Assembly (NCBI GenBank): GCA_910575445.1
Contig: CAJTFW010000002.1
Location: 248,001 to 312,000 of the forward strand
Length of the DNA: 64,000 nt
DNA from: Lachnospiraceae bacterium
Lineage (GTDB): Bacteria; Bacillota; Clostridia; Lachnospirales; Lachnospiraceae
Reading direction: 5' to 3'
Positions 53,481-62,697 of this stretch are shown piece by piece. Position 1 is the stretch's first letter. Each line of letters opens with the position of its first letter. Position numbers and translations under genes: made by a program. Under the pieces are notes generated by a model. It worked only from the letters and a program-made list of their open reading frames with translations, had not been told where the DNA came from and ran no database searches.

Positions 53481-53915
53481 GGACGCTAGGACGGGAGGGC
53501 AATAGGTTCCTTCCAGACCCCGCTCTCGCTTAATGAACGCCTATAGCGGTACTAAATTCGCACTGCGCGGCTTAGCGCCGCTTGCGCTCATTAAGTGCCG
53601 ATGGCGTCCAATGGGTCTTTCAGGAACCTATTGCCCTCCCGCCCTGGCTGACTGTGGCTAGCCACAATATATAAGACACTGTCGCATAATATTGTGTAGA
53701 ACATATAGGTGAAGTGCTCCGCCCGCAGCGTATGTATCGGAGCCAATACACAGCCCGACATGGCCTGGCAGATGTTCCTGCAAGACCCATTGGACGTCAT
53801 CGGCACGGGGTGGGCGCAAGCGGATACGCGCAGTCGCGAATTTAGTACCGCTATAGGCGTTCATTAAGCGAGAGCGGGGTCTGGAAGGAACCTCTGCCAG
53901 GTCGTGGCGGGCGTC
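53481..53915. repeat. Interspersed hairpin repeat, copy E (complete double-headed form)
   Basis: This 435-base element fills most of the gap between the lipoprotein and the Ter locus. It begins GGACGCTAGG and ends GCGTC. Head one has perfect 19-bp arms at 53492-53510 and 53623-53641. Head two, in reverse orientation, has 15-base arms at 53764-53778 and 53887-53901 with one mismatch. Between them is a linker containing TCGGAGCCAATACACAGC. Inside head one, CTTAATGA and TCATTAAG can pair as an inner stem. It appears to be the full-length form from which copies A to D derive. Confidence 0.85.
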
Positions 53916-53941
53916 AAAGAATAAAAAGATAGGATGATAAG

Positions 53942-55042
53942 ATGTATTCAGAAAAAGAACTTGTAGTTCTAGCTAAACGAGAAAACAACCAAAAACGCAA
54001 ATATCTAGTAGTCAATCGGCTTCAGGGGAAGCATATCCCAGTCAGCCCGAAAGTGGCGCTTGCGATGTTTGATAAGCTTGCAGAGATACTTTTGCAGGCA
54101 TATGGGAAAGAAAAACTGTTATTGATTGGATTTGCAGAGACTGCGACAGCGATAGGGGCAGCAGTGGCTGGAAAAATAGATGCTTATTATATACAGACGA
54201 CAAGAGAAGAATTAGAAGGAGCAGAGTATTTTTATTTTTCAGAGGTTCACAGCCATGCGACAGAACAAAAACTGGTAAGAACAGATATAGAACAGGTCAT
54301 ACAGAAGGTGAAGCGGATTGTCTTTATTGAGGATGAGATTACCACTGGAAATACTATCTTAAATATTATTCGGCTGCTTCGAAAGGCGTATGGAGAGAAC
54401 CTTGCTTTTTCGGCTGCGTCGATTCTCAATGGGATGGGAAAGGAGCACTTGGAGGGTTACAAAGAACAGGGGATTTTGCTGCACTATCTGACAAAGATTG
54501 ACCATGGAAACTATGAGAAGGCATTAGAAGGGTACCAGGAGGACGGCATCTGTCGTCTCTGTGATGGTGAGGCTCTAGAGGAGCATATAGAAGAATATCA
54601 GGTAGATGGTTATCAGGATGCCCGGCGTCTGGTGCAAGGCAAAAAGTATCAGATGGCTTGCCAAAAATTGTGTGAGAAGACGCTTGCCTGTCTGCCTTTC
54701 TGGAAGGGGAAAAAGGTATTGGTGCTTGGAACAGAGGAATTTATGTATCCGGCGCTTTGTGTGGCAGAGAGACTTGAAGAGATGGGCAATCAAGTGAGCT
54801 ATCATGCGACGACAAGAAGTCCCATATCGGTCAGCATGGGGAATGGTTATCCATTTTCTTATAGATATGAGCTAATCAGTCTCTATAACCATACCAGAAA
54901 GACGTTTCTCTATAATATTGGAAGCTATGAAGAGGTACTTGTAGTGACAGATGCACAAGATGGAAAAGAAGGTTTATGCACGCTGATACACGCGCTTAGA
55001 CTTAGTGGAAATAAGAACATACGTTTGGTTAGGTGGTGTTGA
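53942..55042 (+). CDS. Ter-module phosphoribosyltransferase with TRSP domain
   Basis: A 366-residue protein of the type found in Ter (tellurium resistance) biosynthetic modules: an orotate-PRTase-like domain (about 30-190, with the PRPP loop VFIEDEITTGNTILNII near 122-138) and a C-terminal TRSP domain (about 250-366, with VLVLGTEEFMYPALCVAERL near 259, the TRSP motif itself as TTRSPISVSM near 289, and VVTDAQDGKEG near 337). The family is thought to build a nucleoside-like or modified-base product. It is coupled to the PELOTA-containing gene downstream. First gene of the Ter locus, 26 bases after repeat E. Confidence 0.85.
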   Translation: MYSEKELVVLAKRENNQKRKYLVVNRLQGKHIPVSPKVALAMFDKLAEILLQAYGKEKLLLIGFAETATAIGAAVAGKIDAYYIQTTREELEGAEYFYFSEVHSHATEQKLVRTDIEQVIQKVKRIVFIEDEITTGNTILNIIRLLRKAYGENLAFSAASILNGMGKEHLEGYKEQGILLHYLTKIDHGNYEKALEGYQEDGICRLCDGEALEEHIEEYQVDGYQDARRLVQGKKYQMACQKLCEKTLACLPFWKGKKVLVLGTEEFMYPALCVAERLEEMGNQVSYHATTRSPISVSMGNGYPFSYRYELISLYNHTRKTFLYNIGSYEEVLVVTDAQDGKEGLCTLIHALRLSGNKNIRLVRWC

Positions 55043-55043
55043 T

Positions 55044-56093
55044 TTGAGAAGCTCTTATAAGAAAGAAGATGTGACATTTTTACTAAAGGATATTACCGGG
55101 CTTGTAGAGCCTAAGCCAGCGATAGAAAGAGAACGGCTGATTCAATCGGGTTGTCATTACTGTGAGATGCTTCCAATGGAATATATTCCAAGTAAAGCAT
55201 ATATGGAAGCATATCAGGAAGCGCTGATACATTTTGCCAAGCCAGTGGCGCTTTCGGTGGGAAGACTGTCAGACCAGATAGTGGAGGAAAAGGGAAAACA
55301 GGTGGTGCTGGTATCTTTAGCCAGGGCAGGGACACCGATTGGTATTTTGTTAAAGCATTATATAAGGAAAAAATATGGTTTTTCTGTGCCCCATTATTCG
55401 ATCTCGATAATACGCGGGCGTGGAATTGACCATAATGCAATGCAATATCTGCTGAATAAACACCGGGCAGAAGAACTGGTGTTCGTAGATGGCTGGACGG
55501 GAAAAGGGGCGATTCTTACAGAGCTTCAAAAGGAGATTGCCGCTTATAAGGGAGTCTCATCAAGGCTTGCCGTAATTGCAGACCCGGCCAATATTACGGA
55601 TTTGTGTGGAACTTATCAGGATATTTTGATACCGAGTTCTTGTCTAAACAGTACCATATCTGGACTGGTCAGCCGGACGTTTCTTAGGGATGATTTGATT
55701 GGAAAAGATGATTTCCATGGTGCAGCTTACTATGAGGAATTGTCAGAAGTGGATTTATCTTATGCATATCTGGATGCCATTGAGGCAGAATTTCAGATGG
55801 ATAATGGCAAAAGAGAGCCAAGACCCAGAGAACAAGGCATCGATGAAGTAAGACAGATTGCCAGAAAATACCAGATTGCAGATATAAATCTGATAAAACC
55901 TGGTATTGGCGAGACAACCAGGGTGCTTCTTCGCAGAATACCATGGAAGATACTGCTTGCGAAGGAAGCCAAAGAAGATGCATCTCTTATGCATATTCTT
56001 AGGCTGGCAGAAGAAAAAGGAGTGCCCGTTGAGACCGTTCCGCTTAGGCGCTATAAAGCCTGTGGACTTATTCAGACGATGGCAGATACCTAA
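55044..56093 (+). CDS. StiP/PRTase_1 family protein with PELOTA-like RNA-binding domain
   Basis: A 349-residue protein of the Ter biosynthetic module (labelled cysteine protease StiP in some databases). The N-terminal domain (about 1-255) is phosphoribosyltransferase-like, with ALSVGRLSDQ, VSLARAGTPIGILL near 91-104 and the PRPP-loop-like ELVFVDGWTGKGAI near 140. The C-terminal part (about 262-349) resembles a PELOTA RNA-binding domain. I start at TTG 55044, one base after the upstream stop, because AGGTGG lies 7 bases upstream; GTG 55005 is possible. It ends one base before the stop of the convergent aldolase-like gene. Confidence 0.8.
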   Translation: MRSSYKKEDVTFLLKDITGLVEPKPAIERERLIQSGCHYCEMLPMEYIPSKAYMEAYQEALIHFAKPVALSVGRLSDQIVEEKGKQVVLVSLARAGTPIGILLKHYIRKKYGFSVPHYSISIIRGRGIDHNAMQYLLNKHRAEELVFVDGWTGKGAILTELQKEIAAYKGVSSRLAVIADPANITDLCGTYQDILIPSSCLNSTISGLVSRTFLRDDLIGKDDFHGAAYYEELSEVDLSYAYLDAIEAEFQMDNGKREPRPREQGIDEVRQIARKYQIADINLIKPGIGETTRVLLRRIPWKILLAKEAKEDASLMHILRLAEEKGVPVETVPLRRYKACGLIQTMADT

Positions 56094-56094
56094 G

Positions 56095-57054
56095 TTAGGA
56101 TTCTACGCCATAGACCTTTGCAAGCATCTGTATTCTTTTGGCCCAGTTCGAGTGTACCTTATATTCGTTCATACGCTCCGAGGAGGTGCACCCGGACACC
56201 AGAAGAGGGGTATCCGTATCCCAGTGCAAGATGGCGTTGGCATCTTCTAAGTCTTTTTTGGATACACGGTATGCTTTATTTACAATGGCAATCTGTCTGG
56301 GATGAATCACAGTCTTGCCGGTAAAGCCACAGAGTCTGTCTTCCATAAGTTCATTCCAGAGCCCAGTCTCCCATCCTTCTCCATGGTAGTATTCCCATAC
56401 AGGACCAGAAAGTACATAATCCATACCAAATACCGTGACAATATCTGAGAAAATCTGAGAGATTGCCGCTATCTTATGAATCGACTCCTGTGGACGTCTT
56501 CGAAAACCAAAATTATGACACAAGTCATTGCCGCCTACCCGGATATTTAATACCAGCCGCTCTATCGGAGCCAAGGTATCTTTTAGCTCGTATAATATCG
56601 AAATCCTGCTTCGCAAGTCTATAAGAAGAGGACTTTCCAAAATCGGCATCATATAAATGTCTCTTTTGTAACATTTGTTCACTTTCTGAATTTCTTCTAT
56701 GTAAGCGTCTGCATTTTCCGGGGAAAATTTTGGGATATTAAATCCGGTAATCAGGCCTTGCGCGTCTTCTAGGCGCTCCATAAGCTCTGAGATTTGATAA
56801 GGAGCACGGACTCTGATAAATATCTTCGGTAAAAAAAATTCTCTGTCTGTAAGCCGATAGAGTGCCTGAAGAGTAGAGACAAGCTGTGTTTCTGCCTCTT
56901 TGACATGGGTATCTGCAATCGTATCTTCCAAGCACATCGCTAAAGAGAACTGTTTTCCAAAGCGTTCTGTATATAACGAGTGAGCAATCCCCAGATGATT
57001 TGCCGGACAATACAAAAGCGGTCCCACGCTGTAGTATAATACCGAATCTTTCAT
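56095..57054 (-). CDS. HpcH/HpaI aldolase/citrate lyase-like protein of the Ter module
   Basis: TIM-barrel C-C bond lyase of 319 residues related to citrate lyase beta chain, in the subtype associated with Ter modules. It has the barrel start SVGPLLYCPANH, the ligand Glu in MCLEDTIADTHVKEAE near 40, the FIRVRAPYQI strand near 81, the VLNIRVGGNDLCHNFGFRRR segment near 169-188, and GFTGKTVIHPRQIAIVN near 246. Substrate unknown. It is the only Ter gene here on the minus strand, and it diverges from the protease gene. Confidence 0.85.
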   Translation of the reverse strand: MKDSVLYYSVGPLLYCPANHLGIAHSLYTERFGKQFSLAMCLEDTIADTHVKEAETQLVSTLQALYRLTDREFFLPKIFIRVRAPYQISELMERLEDAQGLITGFNIPKFSPENADAYIEEIQKVNKCYKRDIYMMPILESPLLIDLRSRISILYELKDTLAPIERLVLNIRVGGNDLCHNFGFRRRPQESIHKIAAISQIFSDIVTVFGMDYVLSGPVWEYYHGEGWETGLWNELMEDRLCGFTGKTVIHPRQIAIVNKAYRVSKKDLEDANAILHWDTDTPLLVSGCTSSERMNEYKVHSNWAKRIQMLAKVYGVES

Positions 57055-57263
57055 ATAATTATTAACCTCTCATTCCATGTTGGATAATTCTACTGTAGAT
57101 TTATTTTGCTGTCAAGGGAATCCCTTACGATTCTCCTATATTTTACAAGGATTTTACAAAGAATTAAGAATAGAATTTTAAGAATAAATTATATGGCTAT
57201 TCTTTCCACAATGTGATACAATGTAAAAAAATAACTGCCAAGTGGCATTATGGGGGAAGAAGC

Positions 57264-58658
57264 ATGTATGGCGAGGTATTCAAGACCCGATATAATGTGA
57301 TGAATGTTTCTTCGTTTCATGCTTTTACCAATATCAAAGGCGGCGTGAACGGGAATTGTAAAGATGTATACTTTGTGCGAATGACCGGACTGCATCCGAC
57401 CTATACAGAAGAAGTGCGACAGATGGATACTACGCTGTCTGAGCGGATGGCAAAGGGAGAGTGCCGATATACAAGGATTAACACACTTCCAAGGCTTGTC
57501 TCTGTGGAGGATGTGGCTTATTATGCTGGCTGCTATGACAACTGGCAGGCCAGTGGGAAAAAGGCCATACAGATTCATCTGACAGAGAATAATGGTGACT
57601 TGGAAGAAGTTCTAGGGCAGGCCTGTATAAAGACTGCGGCATTGTTTGCACAAGCGACACCTCATGCCAATGATTCCATTATTAAGAATTTTATTACCAA
57701 ACTCCTGTTCTGGTTGGACCAGACAAGTGAAGGGCTTTTAAAGGACTGGAATCCCAAGCGTTCCTTAAAACTTGCAGCCGCTAACTTGTCCAAAAAGCAG
57801 GAATACCTATATGCCTATCTGTTGACGCAGATGGGAATTGATGTGCTTTTGCTTCAGTATCAATCGGATATTGATGCTTCTCTAGAACAGATGAAGCTTT
57901 CTGCAAAAGTGGAGCTTGGAAGCTTTGGAACCTGTGTACTTCCAGAGTTTGACCCAAAGAAAAGACCCGAAGAGAAGACAGAAGCTAAGAAAGTAGTGAT
58001 TACCACAAGGCCGCAAAAGCCATCAGGGAGTCCTTCTCCCGCTCCGCTTCCTGGGCGTAGACCACAGCCGGCAGGACATGCAAGAAGAGAACTGGAGTTC
58101 GAAGAACTGGCACGGCTGGCTTCTTCGGTGGTGATGATTACGGTTCATGACCCCAAAGGGGAAGTGCTTGGCACTGGCTCCGGGATTATGGTTGGAAAGG
58201 AAGGGTATATACTGACCAATCACCATGTGGCAAGCGGTGGCAGATATTATTCCGTTCGTATTGAAGATGATGAGACCATCTATAAGACGGACGAAGTGAT
58301 TAAATACAATTCCGTCCTAGACCTCTCCGTGATTCGGATTGACAGAAGGCTTTCACCGATTCCAATATATCAGGGAGGCAAAGCGCTTGTGCGAGGGCAG
58401 AAAGTCGTGGCGATTGGAAGTCCTTTGGGTCTTTTTAATTCGGTCTCTGACGGGATTATCTCCGGTTTTCGGGTGGTTGACAATGTGGATATGATTCAGT
58501 TTACTGCACCCACTTCACATGGAAGCTCGGGCGGAGCACTTCTCAATATGTATGGTGAAGTGATTGGCATCAGTACCGCTGGCTTCGATAATGCACAGAA
58601 TATCAATCTGGCGGTTGGATATGAAGCGATATCTCAGTTTATTAAAGGATTTGTTTGA
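57264..58658 (+). CDS. Fusion of a YceG-like Ter-module segment with a trypsin-like serine protease
   Basis: A 464-residue protein. The N-terminal 240 or so resemble part of the YceG-like protein encoded next: NFITKLLFWLDQ, then YAYLLTQMGIDVLLLQYQSD, match its FMCWLYYRF and LKLLSILSKAGCDIVLLQYQDD. After a Pro/Arg-rich linker, about 280-464 is an HtrA/trypsin-like protease with the triad His in TNHHVAS near 325, Asp in LDLSVIRID near 355, and Ser in TSHGSSGGALL near 417. No signal peptide or PDZ domain, so it acts in the cytosol. ATG 57264 follows GGGGGAAG. It probably cleaves something in the Ter stress complex. Confidence 0.8.
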   Translation: MYGEVFKTRYNVMNVSSFHAFTNIKGGVNGNCKDVYFVRMTGLHPTYTEEVRQMDTTLSERMAKGECRYTRINTLPRLVSVEDVAYYAGCYDNWQASGKKAIQIHLTENNGDLEEVLGQACIKTAALFAQATPHANDSIIKNFITKLLFWLDQTSEGLLKDWNPKRSLKLAAANLSKKQEYLYAYLLTQMGIDVLLLQYQSDIDASLEQMKLSAKVELGSFGTCVLPEFDPKKRPEEKTEAKKVVITTRPQKPSGSPSPAPLPGRRPQPAGHARRELEFEELARLASSVVMITVHDPKGEVLGTGSGIMVGKEGYILTNHHVASGGRYYSVRIEDDETIYKTDEVIKYNSVLDLSVIRIDRRLSPIPIYQGGKALVRGQKVVAIGSPLGLFNSVSDGIISGFRVVDNVDMIQFTAPTSHGSSGGALLNMYGEVIGISTAGFDNAQNINLAVGYEAISQFIKGFV

Positions 58659-58664
58659 AGGCAT

Positions 58665-60938
58665 ATGTTTGAACATAGAAAGTTGCAGAGTTTAGACGAT
58701 TATTTTCTTGAATACAGCCGGCGCACAGTGCCAGGTGTCTATTTCTATCGGCTCTGCGGTTATAATCAGGAGATTCAGGATTTTATTTTAAAATATTATG
58801 AGGCAGCCAGACGCACAGGCGTTGTTATCGAAGGAAAGATTCCCAATCCAGAAGAGAGACATCTGGCTTACTATGAGGAGATAATGGGGCTTTCCTTTCA
58901 GATGGATGCAGGTTTTATCGACAGAAGTTTGAAGAAATGGCTTCCCCGGATGAAGGATAAGCAGCGGAGCATGGTGGCGACTTCCATCTATGATGTATTG
59001 GATGCGATGCATAGAGATGGAAAGAATGAAAATATGCTACGCAATGCCTATATTAAGTTTATGTGCTGGCTGTACTATCGCTTTGAGCGAATTGTCAACT
59101 GTTTAGGGGAAGAAACGCTCCCCAAGATATTATATGAAGGAATGGTCAGCAACTATGAACTAAAGCTTCTCTCGATTCTTTCAAAAGCCGGGTGTGATAT
59201 TGTACTTTTGCAGTATCAAGATGATGCCGCTTATTTAAAGCTGGATGCAGCTTCTGCACTTTCTGACCGCCTAGAGCTTCCTGGACTTGGCGCTTTTTCG
59301 CCGCAGTTTTCGATAAAATGGCTGCGTGGTGAGATAGAGAAGCAAAATCATAAGCAGAAGCTGTATGGAGCATTGCCACAAGTAGTAAATTGCACCAATG
59401 CGTGGATAGAAGGAAAAGGACTTACCGATATCTTAAAAGAGCCTTCTGCGCGTGGGGACGATGCCCGCTTTTTCTATAACAGTCTGATACGTATCAAAGG
59501 TGTGGAGGATAAGGTCACTTATCTCAATGAATTATACCAGTTTCAGTTAAGCCTTAAAAATAGCGGGCGCAGATTTTTGGTGTTAGAGTATACGATTCCC
59601 CGCCCGACCACGGATGAGATACAGTCGGTGTCGCGTAAAAATTATGCAAGTACAGAGCAGATGCTTTTGGATTTATCTAGGGAGATTCGGTATACAGCGA
59701 GCATCGAACTGGAAAAACTGATGAGAAAGGCATTGATTGATATTCTCTTAGAGGAAGCCAAGAAGCCAGACAGCAATGTAAACCGGCTGACCAACAAAGC
59801 CGTCTATCTGTTGTGCTGGCTGAAAAGATATGCAGGGGAGCTCTTTGGCACTTGGAGACGACCACAGATTGCATGTTTTGTCTATCTAGGCGGCTGCCAG
59901 AATGAAAATGAAGCGATGTTTTTGCGCTTCTTGGCAAGGCTTCCGGTGGATGTGCTGATTCTTTTACCCAACCAGAATACCGTATGCTGCTTAGAAGATA
60001 AAAACCTGTATGATATCAACTATCCGCTCTCTTTGGCGGTGGAGCATTTTCCAAGGGAAGACAGGGATGTTCGCATGGGAACCGCAGCTTTTCATGCGGA
60101 GCAGGAGCTAGATGAGATTATGTATCAGAATTCCGGGCTCTATCGCAACCAGCAGTATGAGAAGGCGGTCTCAGTATCGCTTCAGACGATGTATGAGGAG
60201 ATTGCGATTCTGTGGGACCAGGAGATTAAGTACCGGCCTAATTTTAGCGTGGTGGATGCTGTTGTCAATGTGCCGGTTATCTTTGCCAAAGTCTCCGGCG
60301 TCAAAGATGGCCAGACTGCCAAATATTGGTCGGATATTCGTGCACTTGCAACACCTGATACTTTGGTGATTCGAGAAGCGCCTTATATAAATCCTACAGA
60401 CCCCAATCCTATGAAGACTTTTGCAGCCGGATTCTTTAAAAATGGTAAGCTTCTAAAGACAAAGATAAAAGAACATGCTTCGTATCCCTACAGCTTTCTA
60501 AGAGAAGAAGTACAAGACCATATCTTGGAAAAGCTGCAACTGTTAATCCAACAAAAGTTAATCAAGGGAACTTTTGAAAATGGGACAGAATATACGATTA
60601 TCGCAACCGTTCTTAATCTAAACACCGAAGTCATCAGACTGATGCAGAAATTTGATTTTACCAAGAAGAATCCAAAGGTTCTCTATATTCATACAACAGA
60701 GAAGATAATTTCTCTAGAAGACAGTATTTTAACAGCGTTTTTAAATCTGGTGGGTTTTGATGTGGTATTTTTTGTGCCGACAGGGTATCAGAATATCGAG
60801 AGACATTTTAACCGGATGATAATAGAAGAGCATCAGATTGGCGAATATATGTACGATTTGAGGGTGCCGACATTTGGCACTGCTTCCCCGAATACACGCC
60901 GTTCCTGGCGGGAAATATTATTTAAGAGAGGTGATTAG
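58665..60938 (+). CDS. YceG-like Ter-module protein
   Basis: A 757-residue protein of the YceG family (putative component of the Ter biosynthetic module; not the unrelated murein transglycosylase MltG once called YceG). It begins RKLQSLDDYFLEYSRRTVPGVYFYRLCGY, and has two related halves, each with a predicted alpha/beta domain: KAGCDIVLLQYQDDA near 180 and LPVDVLILLPNQNTV near 428, then DVVFFVPTGYQNIERHF near the end. Function unknown; relatives always lie beside TerD, TelA and PRTase genes. Starts 6 bases after the protease gene and is 3 bases upstream of the TelA gene, so they form one operon. Confidence 0.85.
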   Translation: MFEHRKLQSLDDYFLEYSRRTVPGVYFYRLCGYNQEIQDFILKYYEAARRTGVVIEGKIPNPEERHLAYYEEIMGLSFQMDAGFIDRSLKKWLPRMKDKQRSMVATSIYDVLDAMHRDGKNENMLRNAYIKFMCWLYYRFERIVNCLGEETLPKILYEGMVSNYELKLLSILSKAGCDIVLLQYQDDAAYLKLDAASALSDRLELPGLGAFSPQFSIKWLRGEIEKQNHKQKLYGALPQVVNCTNAWIEGKGLTDILKEPSARGDDARFFYNSLIRIKGVEDKVTYLNELYQFQLSLKNSGRRFLVLEYTIPRPTTDEIQSVSRKNYASTEQMLLDLSREIRYTASIELEKLMRKALIDILLEEAKKPDSNVNRLTNKAVYLLCWLKRYAGELFGTWRRPQIACFVYLGGCQNENEAMFLRFLARLPVDVLILLPNQNTVCCLEDKNLYDINYPLSLAVEHFPREDRDVRMGTAAFHAEQELDEIMYQNSGLYRNQQYEKAVSVSLQTMYEEIAILWDQEIKYRPNFSVVDAVVNVPVIFAKVSGVKDGQTAKYWSDIRALATPDTLVIREAPYINPTDPNPMKTFAAGFFKNGKLLKTKIKEHASYPYSFLREEVQDHILEKLQLLIQQKLIKGTFENGTEYTIIATVLNLNTEVIRLMQKFDFTKKNPKVLYIHTTEKIISLEDSILTAFLNLVGFDVVFFVPTGYQNIERHFNRMIIEEHQIGEYMYDLRVPTFGTASPNTRRSWREILFKRGD

Positions 60939-60941
60939 ATT

Positions 60942-62084
60942 ATGGGGCTGGATTTTAACAGACCGCAGGCAGCGCCGCAAAGCGCGGTACTAGAAGCGGA
61001 AAATGGAGTGGAGATTGTAGAAAAATATGATATCGTTGCAGACCGGCAAAGGCTAAATACAGAGCTTACAAGCTCACCAGAAGTCGATGCCATTGCAAGC
61101 ACGATTGAAGTCTATAATCTAGAGACAATTGTCTCTTTTGGCGCAGAAGTGGCAGAGGAGATATCAAAGGCATCCGATGTGGTATTAAACAGCATGAGTA
61201 TGTCGCAGTTAGATGAGTCTAGTGCAATGCTTACAAGTCTAGCGAAGATTATGGATAAGTTCGATATCGATGAGATTCGGGAAAATCCCACACTGTTTGG
61301 CAAGATTTTTGGAAATCTTAGAAAGCAGCTGGATAAGATTTTAGACAAGTATCATACGATGGGCGAGGAAGTCGATAAGATTTATGTCCAGCTAAAGCAA
61401 TATGAGTCAGAGATTAAGCAGTCCAATAAGAAATTAACACAGATGTTTGATGCCAATGTCAACTACTATCATGAGCTGGTCAAATATATCTTGGCTGGTG
61501 AGCAGGGCTGTAAGGAAATCTCCGATTATATCGAGCAGCGTCAGGCAGATATGGCAGCCACAGGAGACAATTCGATTCAGTTTGAAATACAGAGCCTTCA
61601 GCAGTCCCTGATGATGCTAGAACAGCGCACACAGGACCTTCGCATTGCTGAGAATGTGGCGATGCAGTCAATTCCCATGATTAAGACCATGGAATTTAGC
61701 AATATGAACCTGGTGCGCAAGATTAATTCTGCCTTTATTATCACACTTCCGGTCTTTAAGCAGGCACTTGCACAGGCAATTATGTTAAAGAGACAGAGGA
61801 TTCAGGCGGAGGCAATGTCTGCGCTTGATGAAAAGACGAACGAGATGCTTTTGAAGAATGCAAAAAATACCGTAGAGCAGTCCAAGATGACAGCCAGACT
61901 AGCATCGGGAAGTTCGATTAAGATTGAGACATTGGAGACAACCTGGAGAACCATTGTATCCGGTATTGACGAGACCAGACAGATTCAGGAGAGTGCAAGA
62001 AAACAGCGCACCGAAGACCAGGTCCGGTTAGAACATATCAAGGATGAGTTTAACAGGATGTACCATATGCCAGATAAAAAGTAA
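60942..62084 (+). CDS. TelA-like toxic anion resistance protein
   Basis: A 380-residue helical protein of the TelA/toxic anion resistance family (PF05816). Long coiled-coil regions (about 120-180 and 215-250), LVRKINSAFIITLPVFKQAL near 260-279 and a C-terminal KTARL-like stretch are typical. TelA proteins accompany TerD systems and are linked to tellurite and antimicrobial resistance; the biochemical role is not known. It has GAGAGGTGA upstream and lies 3 bases after the YceG-like gene and 19 bases before the first terD. Confidence 0.92.
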   Translation: MGLDFNRPQAAPQSAVLEAENGVEIVEKYDIVADRQRLNTELTSSPEVDAIASTIEVYNLETIVSFGAEVAEEISKASDVVLNSMSMSQLDESSAMLTSLAKIMDKFDIDEIRENPTLFGKIFGNLRKQLDKILDKYHTMGEEVDKIYVQLKQYESEIKQSNKKLTQMFDANVNYYHELVKYILAGEQGCKEISDYIEQRQADMAATGDNSIQFEIQSLQQSLMMLEQRTQDLRIAENVAMQSIPMIKTMEFSNMNLVRKINSAFIITLPVFKQALAQAIMLKRQRIQAEAMSALDEKTNEMLLKNAKNTVEQSKMTARLASGSSIKIETLETTWRTIVSGIDETRQIQESARKQRTEDQVRLEHIKDEFNRMYHMPDKK

Positions 62085-62103
62085 GAGTAGGAGGTAGTAA
62101 ATT

Positions 62104-62688
62104 ATGCCAATCAATCTATCCAAAGGACAAAAAGTAGACTTGACGAAAGGAAATCCAGGGCTTAAAAAACTGATGGTTGGTCTTGGATGGCATGTAAAGG
62201 AATTTGATTCAGGAGCAGATTTTGACCTGGATGCCGCAGTATTTATGTTAGGCGACAATGGCAAATGCCCAACTGAAAAGGAATTTATCTTTTATGGAAA
62301 TCTGGCCCATCCTTCGGAGGCAGTCAAACATATGGGGGATAATCTAATCGGTGGCGACGGAAGCGGGGATGACGAACAGGTGTTTATCGACCTTAGCAAG
62401 ATTCCAGCCAATATTACAAAGCTTGCGTTTACCGTAACCATCTATGACTCTGATGTAAGAGGACAGAATTTTGGCCAGGTCAGCAGCTCCTTTATTCGAA
62501 TTGTCAATGAGGAAAATGGTCAGGAGATGATTCGTTATGACTTAGGAGAGGATTTCTCGATTGAGACAGCGGTCGTAGTTGGAGAACTTTATAAACATAA
62601 TGGCGAGTGGAAATTCAATGCCATTGGCAGCGGATTCCAGGGTGGATTGGCTGCACTTTGCGGACACTATGGAATAGAGGTAGCATAG
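62104..62688 (+). CDS. TerD-family protein, paralogue 1
   Basis: Calcium-binding stress protein of 194 residues. It has the TerD start [20 protein letters not shown], the Ca2+ loop [13 protein letters not shown] near 38-50, [13 protein letters not shown] near 92, and [19 protein letters not shown] near 141. It would stay in the cytosol, perhaps binding the inner membrane face with TelA and the Ca-type ATPase. It is 9 bases upstream of a close paralogue. Ribosome site AGGAGG is strong. Confidence 0.95.
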   Translation: MPINLSKGQKVDLTKGNPGLKKLMVGLGWHVKEFDSGADFDLDAAVFMLGDNGKCPTEKEFIFYGNLAHPSEAVKHMGDNLIGGDGSGDDEQVFIDLSKIPANITKLAFTVTIYDSDVRGQNFGQVSSSFIRIVNEENGQEMIRYDLGEDFSIETAVVVGELYKHNGEWKFNAIGSGFQGGLAALCGHYGIEVA

Positions 62689-62697
62689 GAGGTTAAG

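Noticed and set aside
53481-53915. CRISPR array or integron attC site
   Set aside because: There are only two heads in inverted orientation and no regular spacers; no integrase or Cas gene is nearby.
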